Below, one piece after another: positions 10,069-22,302 of a DNA stretch of 64,000 nt (its first letter is position 1; every line of letters starts with the position of its first letter). The translations under genes and the position numbers were made by a program. Location of the stretch: the NCBI GenBank assembly GCA_047967505.1, contig CM106539.1. The stretch is one strand, 5' to 3'. Below the pieces are notes generated by a model that saw nothing but the letters and a program-made list of their open reading frames with translations, searched no databases and was not told the DNA's origin. This stretch comes from Dipteris shenzhenensis. Lineage: Eukaryota; Polypodiophyta; Polypodiopsida; Gleicheniales.

Positions 10069-11970
10069 GTGTAGCCATCTATAGAGGGCAAGGTGAAAGG
10101 GGTGATGGAGGTGGCCTAGTAGGTGATGAGGATCCAATGGACAAAAGCCTGTATCATTATTATGAAGGGATTGAGTCACCTGAGCATCAAGATGATCTAA
10201 CAATGGTGTGTCTCCAAGGGCATACATATGTACCTTTAGGGGGCATCGGCTACTCTGGCAGGGCTAGTGTTCTAGCAAGGGTGATTGGCCGTGTCGATCC
10301 GTGCCCCTTCTTAGTTTGGCCTCAAAGTGCGATAGATATGACGATGTGATATGGCACTTGACATGATCAATGTGGCCCTGGTTGCATGTGTCCCCCATGC
10401 GGGGCATGCATGAGGGTGGTTGTGACTTGCAAACGGGCATGCTCACTTGATCCCATTCGTCAAGCACAAGTGACATGGAGCCTTGACCCATGGCCACATG
10501 AAACATCAATGAGCTCAAGTTGCAACATGAGAATAGGGATTGGGTTAGTATAGTTTCCACAATTATATTGACATCCAAACCAAAAAGCCAATCCAACTAG
10601 AATGTTCGGCCCAATAGTTGCTTCTCCTCCTCCTCCTCTAACTCGTCCACACGGTTTAGTCCTTCTGCAAAGAGTGAAAGTGCCATTCATTGTGTTGGTA
10701 CCTTCGATGCCATCAAGATTTTCACCTTCTCTTTGCCTAATTAAATGGTAAAAAATTTTCTTTAACATACCTTCTTAATGTGCCCTTATTGCAATAAAGA
10801 TCTTTTCAGTATAGGCAAGGCTACCCTTTCTCTCGCCAACACTCTTTAAGGCTTTGCATAGATGAGGTCTTTGAGACAAAATTTATTGGGGAGGGAAGGC
10901 ATGATATGGTGGTACCCATCTTGCTTTATGTAGACAGTATAGTGCATGCAGTTTCAAGGGTTGCCTAGTAAAGAGGCCGGCGCATATTTGATATTGTCGA
11001 TGATCCCATAATGGCCACACCATGTACTTGTTGGGAAGAATGAGTTTCAAATTTGAAAGGAAGATATACTTATTTGAGAAAATTATTCATCATGCTTTCT
11101 TTGATTGGTGAACAAAGAAGCTCGACCTATAAGCACCAATGGTATAGAAAATTGAGCACGTTCCATATGTCCCCTCATCCTTTGAGTCTTTTACCCCCAC
11201 AAAGACCCCAGAGAGAGGAGATCATTATCCAACTCCTTGCCTTCCCTTAATTCTCTGACAATTAGGTATACTTGTAGAACTTGCTATCTTTTGGAAATTT
11301 TCTTAGGTCGAGGTATAGCTACTTGATAACCATATTGCTTTGATGACCCTTGTCTTCAACCTCCAGAAGTTAATGCTTCCATTGCTCTTGCGTCTTGCCC
11401 ATCTCTAGCTTTTCAATGCCTTACTACTTGCAATCCTCATGCATTTTCACTACTTTTGCCTCTTGGAACTACCTTCCATATAGTTTTGAGATCATTTAAG
11501 CTATTAGATGTTTGTGGAAAACTTGTTGGATCCTTAAGTAGTTGTAAAAGATAAACTTTGGATCATTGGTTCTCAATCTCAAGTGCATGTCAAACATGCC
11601 GTTTTTATAAAATGCCATCAAGGTGTGACCTTGAAAGTGCACCTTGGTGTTTAAGATCCCACAGCATTTCTAAACTCTCCAAACTATGTAGTTAGTTTGG
11701 TCTTGTAACCTTCTCTATGTTAACCACAATAAAAAACCGCTTGTGTGTTTATTCATAAGTACGCACCAATCATGATCAATGTTTTTCTTGATTAAAGTTG
11801 CCATTTCTTGAGTTTCATTTCCCATGTCCTACAACAATTACAAGTGAATTTAGTTTAAAATTAATATCAGATGAAACTTTCTTTTTTTAGATATCACTAA
11901 ATTTTCTCCCAAATGAATTAAATTAATTTCCAAATAAATATAATAATATCACAATTATTATTTTGTATAA
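10069..11970. other. Long stretch with no recognised gene
   Basis: Neither strand gives a recognisable protein. The minus strand between 10600 and 11800 has short open pieces in shifting frames, possibly an old transposon, but nothing matches a known domain confidently. Composition is ordinary, with slightly AT-rich DNA after 11820. Confidence 0.4.
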
Positions 11971-11974
11971 TAAA

Positions 11975-12180
11975 GAGGAAAGGGTAGAGGAGGGTAGGAG
12001 TGGGAAAGGGGAGGAAGAGGATAGGAGGGTGGGAGAGGAGAGGAGAGGAGAGGGATAGAAAAGAAAGAGCAAAACGTAAGAGCGAGCGAGGGAAGGGGAA
12101 TAGGGAGGATAGAGAGAGGAGCCTAGGGGAGAGAGAAAGGTAAGGAGGGAGCACCAAGCCAATGTGTTGTGGGAGAGGGG
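11975..12180. repeat. Purine-rich (GGGAGA)-like tract
   Basis: About 200 bases are almost entirely A and G on the plus strand, with GGAGGGTAGGAG, GAGAGGAGAGGAG and GAGCGAGCGAGGG. It is a polypurine/polypyrimidine tract able to form triplex DNA. No coding role is seen. Confidence 0.75.
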
Positions 12181-13910
12181 AGGGCAAGCTGTTGCACCCT
12201 CCCCTCACCTCGAATCACCCTCTCCCCCTCACCTTGACCTTCCCTTGGCATCTTCCCAAGGTACCTGTGTCTTCTATTGCCTGATTTGGCATGTTTAATT
12301 CACCAAACAATTGTAAGTAGAGTGTCTGGTGTATCAACAATAAGACATGCTGATTTTTCTCACACGTGAATTCCCAAGGGTATATCTTGAAGAGCATCGT
12401 TTGATCTCCGACTAAAGCTGATTTCTCCCAGTGTAGATGAAAGTACGGTGGCATCCTCCTAGAAATCTAGGAGCAAGAGTTTCAACGATTTCCACTGCCC
12501 AATCATTTCTTCAGTGGGAAGTAGCACACAAGCATTTGAATGGGTCTTCTCAAAGCAAAAGAGTGTTTCGGTGTTGCCAGTTTACAAGGCTCAAGTTGAT
12601 TGTTGTGAAAATCGCAACTAGTGTGTTGTCTAGCATAGTATGAGATTGTCCGTGGAAAAGACAATTGCAGGGTGATAGTCTGAATTGACATGCAATAGAG
12701 CCATATGAAATTATTATTGATCATGATTATTCTTATAGCAACATGTCAGCCACTTTACCAATATTCCAGATTTTTTAATTCGGATAAGGTAACTTTCATA
12801 CTTGCTCAAGCAAACACCGGTCTTTTGAAATCCTCTCCTATTGGACACTTTGAGCGTTTCTTTTTTCAATTGCAGGGAGGTGACCATTCTATCCCAACAA
12901 CTCAAGAGTTCTAAGAACTCAGAGATCCTCCATTTGAAAAGATAAATGTGCCATTGTTTCACTAGCGTGGAAGAATAGTAACATTATGAGAAAGTTTTCC
13001 ATTTGAATTTCAACTTAGTTTTTAACCAAAAACTTTCTCCTTGCAAGCCTGTGCTTCAAGTACCGATTGGCCTTCATGAAATGGAAAATGCACAAACAAT
13101 GATTCAATGAATATCTAGTTAGCTTCATGCAGAAAATATTCCTTTTGAAATCCAAAGTGTCTAATTAACTTTGACAATAAGAGGGAGAGTGTAAAACTTG
13201 GTATAGACACATACAAGTACGAATTTGGAGGCATGCATGAAAGGTATGCCATTGAGACGCGGTTGACAATCTTGACCACTGAATGAATGTTAACTTATTT
13301 GGAAGTCGTTTTTTCTTAAATGTCCAACCTTATTAATATTTTATATTTCATTGGCTCTTACAAACAAAACGAGAGGTTGGGGCGAAAAATTCCTTATCGC
13401 AAAAAATCTTGGCATGAAAAAAAGTTAGATACATCTCTAATAGAGAACCAAATTTGTGTCCATGGTTAAGCCATCTTTTGGAAAAAACGCCTGATGTGAC
13501 AATAGCAGTTTCAAGCTATACATGTTGAGTGGTTTTAGGTGCCTTGTACAAAATACTTTCCTCATAATACACCCAGGTGGTCTGAAGAAGCTCCCCTCCT
13601 GGAGAACTCTTACACTTATTTATAATTATGTACGAATCTATGTAAATGATGTGCAAGTAGTGGGAGTGCACTTTATTATGTGCAGCTGCCTCACAGGAGA
13701 GCTTCCCTTGAGATGCAGCTTAAAAATTTCTGAACCACACTCTCCCCTAATTGCATAGACTAAATCATATGTCTCAAAAAGCTTCAGGAGATCTGTTGGC
13801 ATTATGGAAGAATTGGGGAGGTAGATTGAATAAGTAATCGAGCAGTCCTGCAAACTGTCAAGCAGGAATGGCCTGCTGTGGCATTCATCATAAAATCAGA
13901 AAGCTACCTA
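12181..13910. other. Intergenic DNA and 3' flank of the TPX2-family gene
   Basis: No gene is recognised. The part next to 13910 lies just downstream of the minus-strand TPX2-family stop codon and must include its 3' untranslated region and polyadenylation site. No single polyadenylation signal could be chosen with confidence. Confidence 0.45.
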
Positions 13911-14135
13911 CTAGTGGTTTTCCGTGCATTTTGCTCGTTTTGCCTGTGCATGATGGAATTGAGGCTCCTTTGGAATTGTGGGCCGCTTTGAGGACCTGCA
14001 TTCATGCATACCACAAGTAGCCACAGATCCACAAATCAGGCAAAAACACTGAGCATATGAAATGCCATGTAGTAACGCTAGATGATCAGTACGGTGCCAG
14101 ATTGATCTCATGTATGCTAATTAACATGGAGGAAA

Positions 14136-14189
<54 letters not shown>

Positions 14190-17100
14190 CCTTCTTGGCC
14201 TGAAAGGTCGATCAAAGTAAGGCATCACTTGTGCCTTGGGAACCATCTCCTGTCTCATCCTTTTGATCTCCTCTTCCTCAGCGATCTATGAAGATCATCC
14301 ATCCAAAAGATGTGAGAAAAAAGGACATAACAGAGCAGACTAATGTGTGCATTGTATGTACTGCAATCAAAGCCAAAGTATGATGGAGATATTTTACCTT
14401 TTGAAGCCTTTCTTGTTCTATTCTTCGTTGCTCTAGATAGAGGAGCTTTTCAGTTATCTGTCAATAAGCCAAAACATCTAGAAAATGATTCCATCCTTGC
14501 TGGTTACATAAAAGCAGCATGATGAGGTAGACATAGTTCCAATTGAAATTTGACCATTGAAGGGGATGCTGGAAGCGAGTTGAATACCCCATTGTCAAAA
14601 CACGGAAGTGTCAACGGTATGCATGAACAAATATTGCTGCGTTACACTTACAAAGCTATCGAACTCTGCTCGATCCATGGCTCTGATCTCAGTGTTGAGT
14701 TGGACATCAAATGGTTGTGTGGGCTCCTTCACGGGGGGTTTCAAAAGGACCTGCCAGGTCCAGACATTAGCAATCCTTCAATAAAAAAGTATTGGGCCTT
14801 TTTAAAACAATCAAGTACTGTTGATTACTCACTTCTGGCTCATCTGTAGTCCATGGTAGCCCTTGTGCCAGAGGAACCCGAGACCTCTCTTCCTCTTCTA
14901 ACATCTTCTTGAGTTTCATCACAAATTCCTGTTCCTTCATTTGCCCCCTTTTCTGCACAGGGTTGTACGTGCAATAAAGTAACATTGTGATTCGAAATTG
15001 CCCTTCTTGAAAATGTGGCCTGTGGAAAGCATTGTTAAAAGTTGTGCATTACCTCAGTGCGCAGCTTGAAAGGCTGTGGCTTGCAGATGAAACCTTTCTG
15101 TTGTTTCGATTGCGACTCTGAATTGTGAGCTTTTGCTGTTATCAATTTGGAAGAAGAAGGTTCGTACGCTTTGGAATCTGGGCCCTTAGAAGTAGGATTG
15201 GTTTTGCATGATTTATTCGAACTTTTAGGGCCCTGATATAGGTCAGAATTGAGAACAATAAAGGCCAAGTGAGTACACATGCAAGAAACTACCGATCTCT
15301 AAAAGTCAGACTATCCGTCTACTAAAATTGGGAGCTACAGGGTACTGGTCTAGGCAGCTTTATTTATTTTATTTGTTATGGGTAGAAGTAGGTCGGACAT
15401 ACAGTGCTTCTGTTAAAAAAGCGACAGCAGAAGTATCCTTTTTTCTTGAAGCCAGGATTGCTGATTGCAACGACGTTCAACAACTGCCTTAAGGTGGAGT
15501 AGACAGGACCACGACAGAGGATAGATGATGAGACACAACTCAAGGAAAATCTAAGGATTTAAAGAAATTAGAGGAGATAACATACTTGCAAACTGGGATT
15601 CTTGTTGACGTATTGTTTTCGAGAACCGGGCTGTATGCCATTACCTTTCCTCCTGTAAGGGGAAACGCAATCATAAGCTAGATCAGGATGTGAAATGCCA
15701 GACATTTGAAATTTTGATTTTATACTTTGAGCAGTTCTTTAGCTGGGTGAATTCCACTAGTATTTTCAGCGAAAGGAAACGGGCCAAGTTACGAACTTCG
15801 AAACTCGAGATTTCAACTCGCCAATTGTGGATTCATCCTGTCGCTGCGCATGCTGAGAATATTTCTCAGTGCTGTTACTTCCCCCAATGGAGTCATCGTC
15901 AAAGAAGCTGCTCCTTGGCCCTGCAGAGTCATCATCACCGAAGCCTGGACCTTCAAACTTGGCTTCATGCGCTTCATTACTTTCTTCAATCCCAGTTTCA
16001 ATTTCCGAAGCTGATACATCATGCGATTCCTCGTAATTTTCCTGAGCGTCACCTTCTGATTGTATTGGAGTAACCTGTCTGCCTTGATAGGAGTGATTTT
16101 CCTCCTGCGAATTTGGATTATGATAACTGAATTGGAGTGGCAGACGGCGTACTTTACGGTCTTGTTCCTGGTTCTCAGAAGTAGAGCACATCAGGCTCTC
16201 GAAAGCCTTTACCAAGGTCTTCACCCGACCTTCTCGAGTTGGGGACAGGTTTTGAAAAGCTTGTAGCACCGCTGCAAGTCTCCAATTCCCAGTTGTCCTG
16301 TCCTCTTCTTCCGGTTCCGGGTCAGAATCTTTCTGAGAAGATTGGAGGGAACCACTTCCTGTTGAGTCTGTATCATCTTCCTTATTCCTGCATTCGCGTT
16401 CTGAGATCTCAAGTCTTTCTGGAGATTTTGGCACATCGATTTGTTCATCTTCTAAACCGCTGCGCCCTGAGAGTTGTGGGTGTCCAGACACATGTGTATC
16501 GAGCTTCTGACTGTCAGCATCTGACGTTACGGGAACATCGAGGGTGCGAAGGCCAACCTGAAATGTTTCAGGATCCAGGTCGCGGCAATCTGGACGATCG
16601 TGGAGCTGGTGCAAAGTAACAGGGTGCAAATGGAGTCCTATGTCATTTGAAACGACATCATCGTGTGTCGTGTTGAGCGGAGTCTCGACCTCCTCACTGG
16701 CACAGACGTCCTCTTCTCCAGGAATAGAAGTTGACATTTCCCTGTCCCTTGCGGGCAGCTGAGCAGGGGAGCTGGACTGCAATCTCGTTGCTCTACAACG
16801 CGGATGGTGTTTCTTCTTATTGCTACTGTAGCCCGGTTTGTCGTTGTCCTCTGCTGCATCACGAAGACCACATTTGCATACAGAAGTGTCTTGTGGCAGC
16901 AAAGCATGTCTCTTCGATACGAAACACTTTCTTGGCTGCACTGAGACCTGTGCTGCATGATCGGGCCCGTTGGAGGCGCATCTTCTCGACCTGCATACAA
17001 TTTTGGATGGAGGCGAGACGAGGTTGGAATCACGGTCTTCCTCTGCATGTTTGGATGCGCTATCGGTGTCGCAAGCTGAAGAGCGCTGCTCCGTGTGGAC

Positions 17101-17418
17101 ATTTTGCCGCTGCTTCCCAACATGGAGCTCAGCTCCGATGGTGGGCTTGCAGGTCCGCTCCCGCTCCCGTTTGAGAGAGGCAGGGGGGGCGGAGGCGAGG
17201 TTGGGATCGCAATTCTCGGAACAAGAGACGGGAGGGGAGGAGGAGGGGGGAGGAGGATCGAAGCCGGCGGGGTGGATGAGGGGAGGGGAGCTACGAAACA
17301 AAGAGGAGGGGGGGCTGGGGCAAGGAAGCATGGTGAAGGTTGGAAGAGGAGGCTGGCGATGGCGAGGATGAAGACGAAGAAGATGAAGCAGAATTTGAAG
17401 AAAATCATGAAGAAACAT
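13911..17418 (-). CDS. TPX2-family microtubule-associated protein
   Basis: Exons, read right to left: 17418-15793, 15652-15586 (uncertain), 15483-15403, 15232-15053, 14952-14833, 14750-14652, 14457-14398, 14285-14191, 13995-13911. Each intron has GT..AG ends and all later junctions keep frame. The last six exons encode a complete TPX2 C-terminal domain with landmarks FKLRTE, RGQMKEQEFV, AQGLPWTTDEPE, KPPVKEPTQPFDV, MPYFDRPF and IPKEPQFH. Members bind microtubules; TPX2 itself activates Aurora kinase and nucleates spindle microtubules. The 542-codon first exon is polar and low-complexity, rich in Ser, Asp and Glu, with VKTLVKAFESLM near residue 400, a helix seen in related plant proteins. The first in-frame ATG is at 17418; an ATG at 17331 is equally possible because DNA upstream is pyrimidine-rich on this strand. 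Predicted length is about 750-780 residues. Family assignment is firm; the exact member is not. Confidence 0.9.
14141..14189. repeat. (GA)n microsatellite in TPX2-family intron 8
   Basis: About 48 bases of GA, which is CT on the gene strand. It begins within a few bases of the exon-8 donor at 14190, so the intron starts GTTCTCTCTC. The tract could affect recognition of this donor. Confidence 0.9.
15586..15652 (-). CDS. Uncertain second exon of the TPX2-family gene
   Basis: It has a good acceptor (CCTTACAG) and donor (GTATGTT), and one frame reads a basic peptide with QPGSRKQYVNKNPSLQ. At 67 nt it breaks the frame unless exon 1 ends at 15797 through the weak donor GTTCGT instead of the better GTAACT at 15792. 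Skipping it and using 15792 joins exon 1 to exon 3 in frame. It could be alternatively spliced. Confidence 0.5.
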
Positions 17419-17436
17419 AGACAAGACACACACCCG

Positions 17437-17459
17437 TTTTTTTTTTTTTTTTTTTTTTT
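17437..17459. repeat. Poly(T) run of 23
   Basis: An uninterrupted T run on the plus strand (A run on the gene strand), about 20 bases upstream of the first ATG of the TPX2-family gene. It probably lies in the 5' untranslated or promoter region. Confidence 0.9.
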
Positions 17460-17675
17460 AAATTTAAAATTATCCTCCCCCAACGGCTCCTAACCTTCAA
17501 ACTCATCACCCTTCTCTTTTCGCCAGTTTTGTGACCTCGAGTCTCCTTTTGCTCCCCCCTCTTCATCCCAAACACCAACGTGCATATCATGACTCCCCCT
17601 TTCACACCACCCCCGCCCGCCCCCCCTTCCCTCGAGGAGCAACAGAAAAAAGTAGTTCACACCAGCCTCTAATAG

Positions 17676-17697
17676 CCCCCCCCCCCCCCCCCCCCCC
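17676..17697. repeat. Poly(C) run of 22
   Basis: An uninterrupted C run, unusual in plant DNA. The surrounding 17500-17700 is C/T-rich and lies upstream of the TPX2-family gene. Confidence 0.9.
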
Positions 17698-17893
17698 TAA
17701 AACAAGGAAACGGCACCCATTAATTATTTTTGTGCATGCGGCGTTCGCTTGATTCAGGCATTAACATAAGCTTCGAGGCGATGCGATAAGTATTAATGGA
17801 AGGTTCGAGAGTATACAAGCAGGGAGCTTCTTGCACAAGCTTCTGCTCTCCAGAAAGTTATGCTAAAGGGCTGCTGCTGTAATAAGTAGCATG

Positions 17894-17935
17894 ACCCGTC
17901 TACGACGGGTTAGAGACCTGCTCTGTTGGGTCTCT
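17894..17935. other. Two adjacent perfect hairpins
   Basis: ACCCGTC-TAC-GACGGGT (17894-17910) is followed one base later by AGAGACC, a 10-base loop, then GGTCTCT (17912-17935). Both stems are 7 bp and perfect. They lie about 480 bp upstream of the TPX2-family start. Function is unknown. Confidence 0.75.
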
Positions 17936-18161
17936 AAATGTATTTAATTTCCAAATATAAAATTTCTAAGTTTCAAGACACGGTCCACCATAGGCACTGC
18001 TTGGCTTGGTTGTACACGCAGTTAACTAAATGATGAGTGGCCATTTGATGTTGATGACAACCCCACCTAGGGGAAGGTTTTGACTCAAGCAACTAAATAA
18101 TAATCTACTGCTCAACAATATTTCTTAATTTTAGACTTCCTTTGGGCACAATGAGTTCCAT

Positions 18162-18186
18162 TTTGTTGAATTAACAATTCAACAAA
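18162..18186. other. 11-bp perfect palindrome
   Basis: TTTGTTGAATT, a 3-base loop, then AATTCAACAAA. It is AT-rich and lies in unassigned DNA between 17936 and 18535. It may be chance or the tip of a small inverted-repeat element. Confidence 0.7.
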
Positions 18187-18535
18187 TTGTTAGTTTTCCC
18201 TCTAGTTGCTATATTCACATTTCAGCAACCCAAGCCCTGATTTTAAGAAAACCCAAAAATCTATTTGGGGCATTTGAGTATAGAAAGTATTGTATTTTCT
18301 AATACGATATAACGATAAGAGGATCCTCCCAACAAATGTATATTCTCCTTGGCTACTATGATAAAACAACATGTTTGATACTTTGGACATTGGCTCAACC
18401 CCTTGTTGTCGATAGTCAAACTATTGCATCACTTTTCTCATCATTTTTGACCACGCTGTGTCTAACTAGACAATTTGTGGTGTTTTTGGTAGCCTGCCAC
18501 ATCAACTTTTTCCATCAAGTCTTTGTCCACACGCA

Positions 18536-18626
18536 CCACATGTGTGTGTGTGTGTGTTTATAATTATATTATTTACATTTATGTTTATGTTTATATTTAT
18601 ATTTATATTTATGTATATTTATATCT

Positions 18627-18673
<47 letters not shown>

Positions 18674-18780
18674 TATATACATATAATATATATCTCTCTC
18701 TATATGTGTGTGTGCGCGTGCGTGCGTGTGTGTGTACGTGCGTACGTATATATGTATGTCTGTAGTCTATGTATGTATGT
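18536..18780. repeat. Compound microsatellite (TG, TTTA, TA, GTAT)
   Basis: (TG)n at 18541-18558, then TTTATATT-like steps, (TA)n at 18633-18670, (TC)n, and (TG/CG/TA) steps to 18780. No coding content. The next 630 bases (18781-19414) hold no recognised gene. Confidence 0.9.
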
Positions 18781-19412
18781 AACAAAAGACTTTTAATTGC
18801 AAGCAACATACTTTAACAAAAATTCCGAGTGTATTTCAAAATGTTGCATCGGACAGTAGAATCACATATGCCAAGATACCATATCTAGATGATCCCTGTG
18901 ATAAAGTCCCCCTGATGAAGTGGCTACATAAACCTTCCTAATCAAAAAGTCTACATCTATGTACTATCCCATGCATGCATCGGTGACGGGTGTATCCCGC
19001 ACTACCAATAATTAGATTTGTATTTGCCCAAGGCAAAAATATTATTCTAAGAAAGACTTTTATAACTATATGTTAAAATACCTAACTCATCAGTTAGAGT
19101 ACTTACTATCAAGCACAAAAGTGTGGAAAAGCTACAAAAAGCTAAATGTATAATCCTCATTAGCCCCTTGGTAAAAAACCTCCCAATCCATACGCTCTTG
19201 TATTCTAAGAAGGACATAGAGATGCTATGTGCTCGATTGATCCTAGCAACTCGCTAAGGAACCACATCATAAATCCTACGTATATCTATCCCCAAAAAGT
19301 AGCTTTCGGGTCCCTCATTGCAGACATGGAGATTTACTATAAGTGAAAATGTTGGCATTGAAAAGCCAACACTTGCCAACCGATAGGGAAGCTCCCACAC
19401 TAAACCACCTAA

Positions 19413-19414
<2 letters not shown>

Positions 19415-19466
<52 letters not shown>
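19415..19466. repeat. (CT)n microsatellite
   Basis: About 26 CT units. The DNA from 19467 to 19860 has no recognised gene. Confidence 0.95.
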
Positions 19467-19469
<3 letters not shown>

Positions 19470-19867
19470 AAAGCCGACATAATGCTTTATAGTTGCAAAA
19501 TCCATTCATGGTATATTCATTCCCTCCTTAGAGAAGATAATGCAAATGGAAAGCAGAGACTCTTCCACAGGATATCCTATGCCTACTTTGCTTTGGCAAT
19601 AAGGTGTAGGAGGTAAGACCTAAAAAGCTAAAGAGTTTTAGAGAGCTGTGTCTCTCGAGGAGATTTCTAGCACGATGTTTATCACGGATGGGGGGCTTAA
19701 GCATGGTTGGGGGGCAAGGTGGGCGGAATGGCATCCTTTTGGTAGAGTACCAATGCAAATGCTCTGTTCAAAGTAAACTTGCAATTGGACTGTAGCTACC
19801 ATGGATACACCATTTTGGTTCTCCCCTTCTATGCTTAAGACCGCATATCCCCTTAACGCAATCGTAC

Positions 19868-20270
19868 TCTATATATTATATGATAATATATATATATATA
19901 TATATATTATAGTTTACAAGATATTATATATTATATATTATAATATCATATATTATACCTATTGCATTTGTTTTTATTTATTTATTTATATTTGTATACT
20001 TATATATTGATATGTATACATATTATGTTCATGCATGTGTGTGTGCGTGTGTGTGTGTGTGAGTAGTATATAATATATAATGTGTAATACATAATATATA
20101 TTAAAGCAAAAGGAATATTCTAAGAAAAATTACACAAAAAAATAAATAACATATATATATAATTATAAAAATATAGATACTCTCTCTCTCTCTCTCCTCT
20201 CTCTAAGTTTATTGATAGATGTATATACTTATATATATAAATAAGTATATATGTTATATAAATAGATATA

Positions 20271-20318
<48 letters not shown>
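19868..20318. repeat. AT-rich block with TA, TG and CT microsatellites
   Basis: It includes (TA)n at 19887-19908, (TG)n at 20036-20060, (CT)n at 20180-20205 and 20274-20318, and long ATATTATATT-like DNA between. No gene. Confidence 0.85.
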
Positions 20319-20319
<1 letters not shown>

Positions 20320-21562
20320 GATCGTACATATGTTGTGCCACCATGTGGCATGCGCCGTCGTATAGCGTTCACCCATTACTTGATTGCCACACGGACCACG
20401 GTTGCTGACGTGCTATCTTCGCAAGACTTGGGCTACTGTCTCACGATCCCCCACTGCATGCCTTTTCTGGACCTTTGGATCATATATTAATCCAATGCTC
20501 CAAAGCCGCCTCACAGTTTACCTCTGCGTGACAATTGCGCACAGTCTAACTTCGTGCGATTGTGCAAAGCCACGTAGTTAGCTGCTAGTCTACTATGAGG
20601 CACGTGCTAGACCCCGTTCCGTGCCACATCACTACGATCGTTGCCATTGTGCAACTTGTTGGTGCCATGTCAGCACGCTTGGTTTGCTTGGTCGCAGACT
20701 GCATACAACTCTGTTCACCATGTGGCAAAATCTCCTATATCTCCAGGCCTTGCTAGACTGTAGCTCCGTCACAACAGGCTGTCGCAAACCTCTGGGGTGA
20801 CACATGGTGTGATAGCGTGCATCCCCCTTCAATGAACTCTTCCAAGAACCTTCACCTACCCTCGAACCTCCCACGAAGCTCCCCTTCCTCTTCTCGAACC
20901 TACAAAAATGCTCCACGTGGATCCTCTCCTTAATAAATAGTACAGAAGAATAGGCCAAGCTGAAGGGAGAAGGGTGGGGGAGCCTCCCAAACACAAGCAA
21001 GAAGAGCAAGGGAAGGGAGAGGAGGGAGGGAGAGAGGGGAGAGAATGGGAGGGAGAGGGAGAGGCAGAGAGGGGAAGGAACACAGGGAGAGGAGGAAGTA
21101 GGAGAGGCAACGGGAGCAGAGCGAAGGCAAAAGGAGAGGAAGCGAAGGCAGAGGAGGGTGGAGGGAGAGGCAAATAATTAACAGAGATGAGGGAGCGCAT
21201 TAGATTAGGTGAATTGTGAGTCTATGAGGGGGGGAGTTGAGTGTGATTCTAGCAATGGCATTTCTGCACGCTCAACAATGAGTTGCTCCCATGTCTACTT
21301 GAATGCTCCATCATATATGATTGTGGGTTGTTGGAGACCTCTCCATTTTTAGCGAGACTCGATGGAACAATATGACTAGCAAACAACAAAAAAAGAAACT
21401 AATTAATTTCAATGAGCCCCGAGCAACAAGACGAATTTTCCATCTCCAATGGAACATTCAAATGCCCAATTTTGGCACCTAACATTGTGAAGCAATGGTG
21501 GGAACTTAGAGAAATTTAGGGAGCTAAGCAAGAACAACCTCTTACAAAACAAAGCAATGCCT
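20319..21562. other. Unassigned DNA with purine-rich tract
   Basis: 20319-20930 is mixed sequence with no recognised coding or RNA gene. 20935-21175 is strongly purine-rich (GGGAGAGGAGGGAGGGAGAG type). 21176-21562 is ordinary DNA that forms the left flank of the LTR element inserted at 21568. Confidence 0.45.
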
Positions 21563-21567
21563 GCTGG

Positions 21568-22286
21568 TGTTACGAAAATTGGAATTAAACATGATCATAA
21601 TTTCATGATTTATGAAAACCATAGAAACCAAGAACAAGGAAACAAGTGGGAGAGAGAAGAGAAAGAGAGAGTGACACTGCATGGGCTCCAATCTGCCCCC
21701 CCTAGATGGTGGCTCTTGCTTCCCATCTAGAGTATCGATTACTCAACATAGCTCCACGCACTTAAAATATCACAAGGCTTAACATGCCCTCATCCACAAT
21801 TAACTAAAATAAAGTAGCCCATGGCTTTAAATTCATTACTTAACAATATGGCCAATGGCTTTTGACAGCCATTAGATACTTCGATCAACCCAAATCACCT
21901 TCACCATCTCTATTCCTCATTATCCAGCTCATCATCTATACTCAAGCCACCAATTATGTTAGTTGTTACAATCAATTGATGAATCATCACACCAACTAAT
22001 CCCAACACAATTGTACGCTTGATATACAAATATCAAAATACACTCCTTGCAACCAATTGCAATTACACTAGTAACACTAGTGACACTAGTATTAACATGG
22101 AATCACCCACAATACTAACCATCTAGCCTGGCAAAAACACAAGTAGTTAGGCATCCCCAACTAAACCCCACAAAGCATCCACTAGGACCCCCGCCAGGTC
22201 CGGTTTGCTCCTATGGAATACTTTGCCATAGTCACACTTGACTAAAATAAAATAGCAAGAAATATCAAAAATACAATTCCATAACA
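21568..22286 (-). repeat. 3' LTR of the LARD-like element
   Basis: It runs TGTTACG to ATAACA on the plus strand. Compared with the other LTR it lacks about 73 bp after CCCATCTAGAGTAT. Its inner end touches the polypurine tract. Confidence 0.9.
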
Positions 22287-22302
22287 TCCCTCTTGCTTGG
22301 AT
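22287..22302 (-). promoter_or_regulatory. Polypurine tract of the LARD-like element
   Basis: On the minus strand AAGCAAGAGGGA lies immediately before the LTR start TGTTATGG, the position used to prime plus-strand DNA synthesis. Confidence 0.75.

Noticed and set aside
16638-17483. 281-codon open frame overlapping the TPX2-family first exon
   Set aside because: It starts from a TTG next to a poly-A run and lies in another frame of the same strand. Its hydrophobic start comes from pyrimidine-rich DNA, and it has no splice link to later exons.
18541-18796. Open frames over the TG/TA block
   Set aside because: Tyr/Ile- and Cys/Val-rich peptides from simple repeats.
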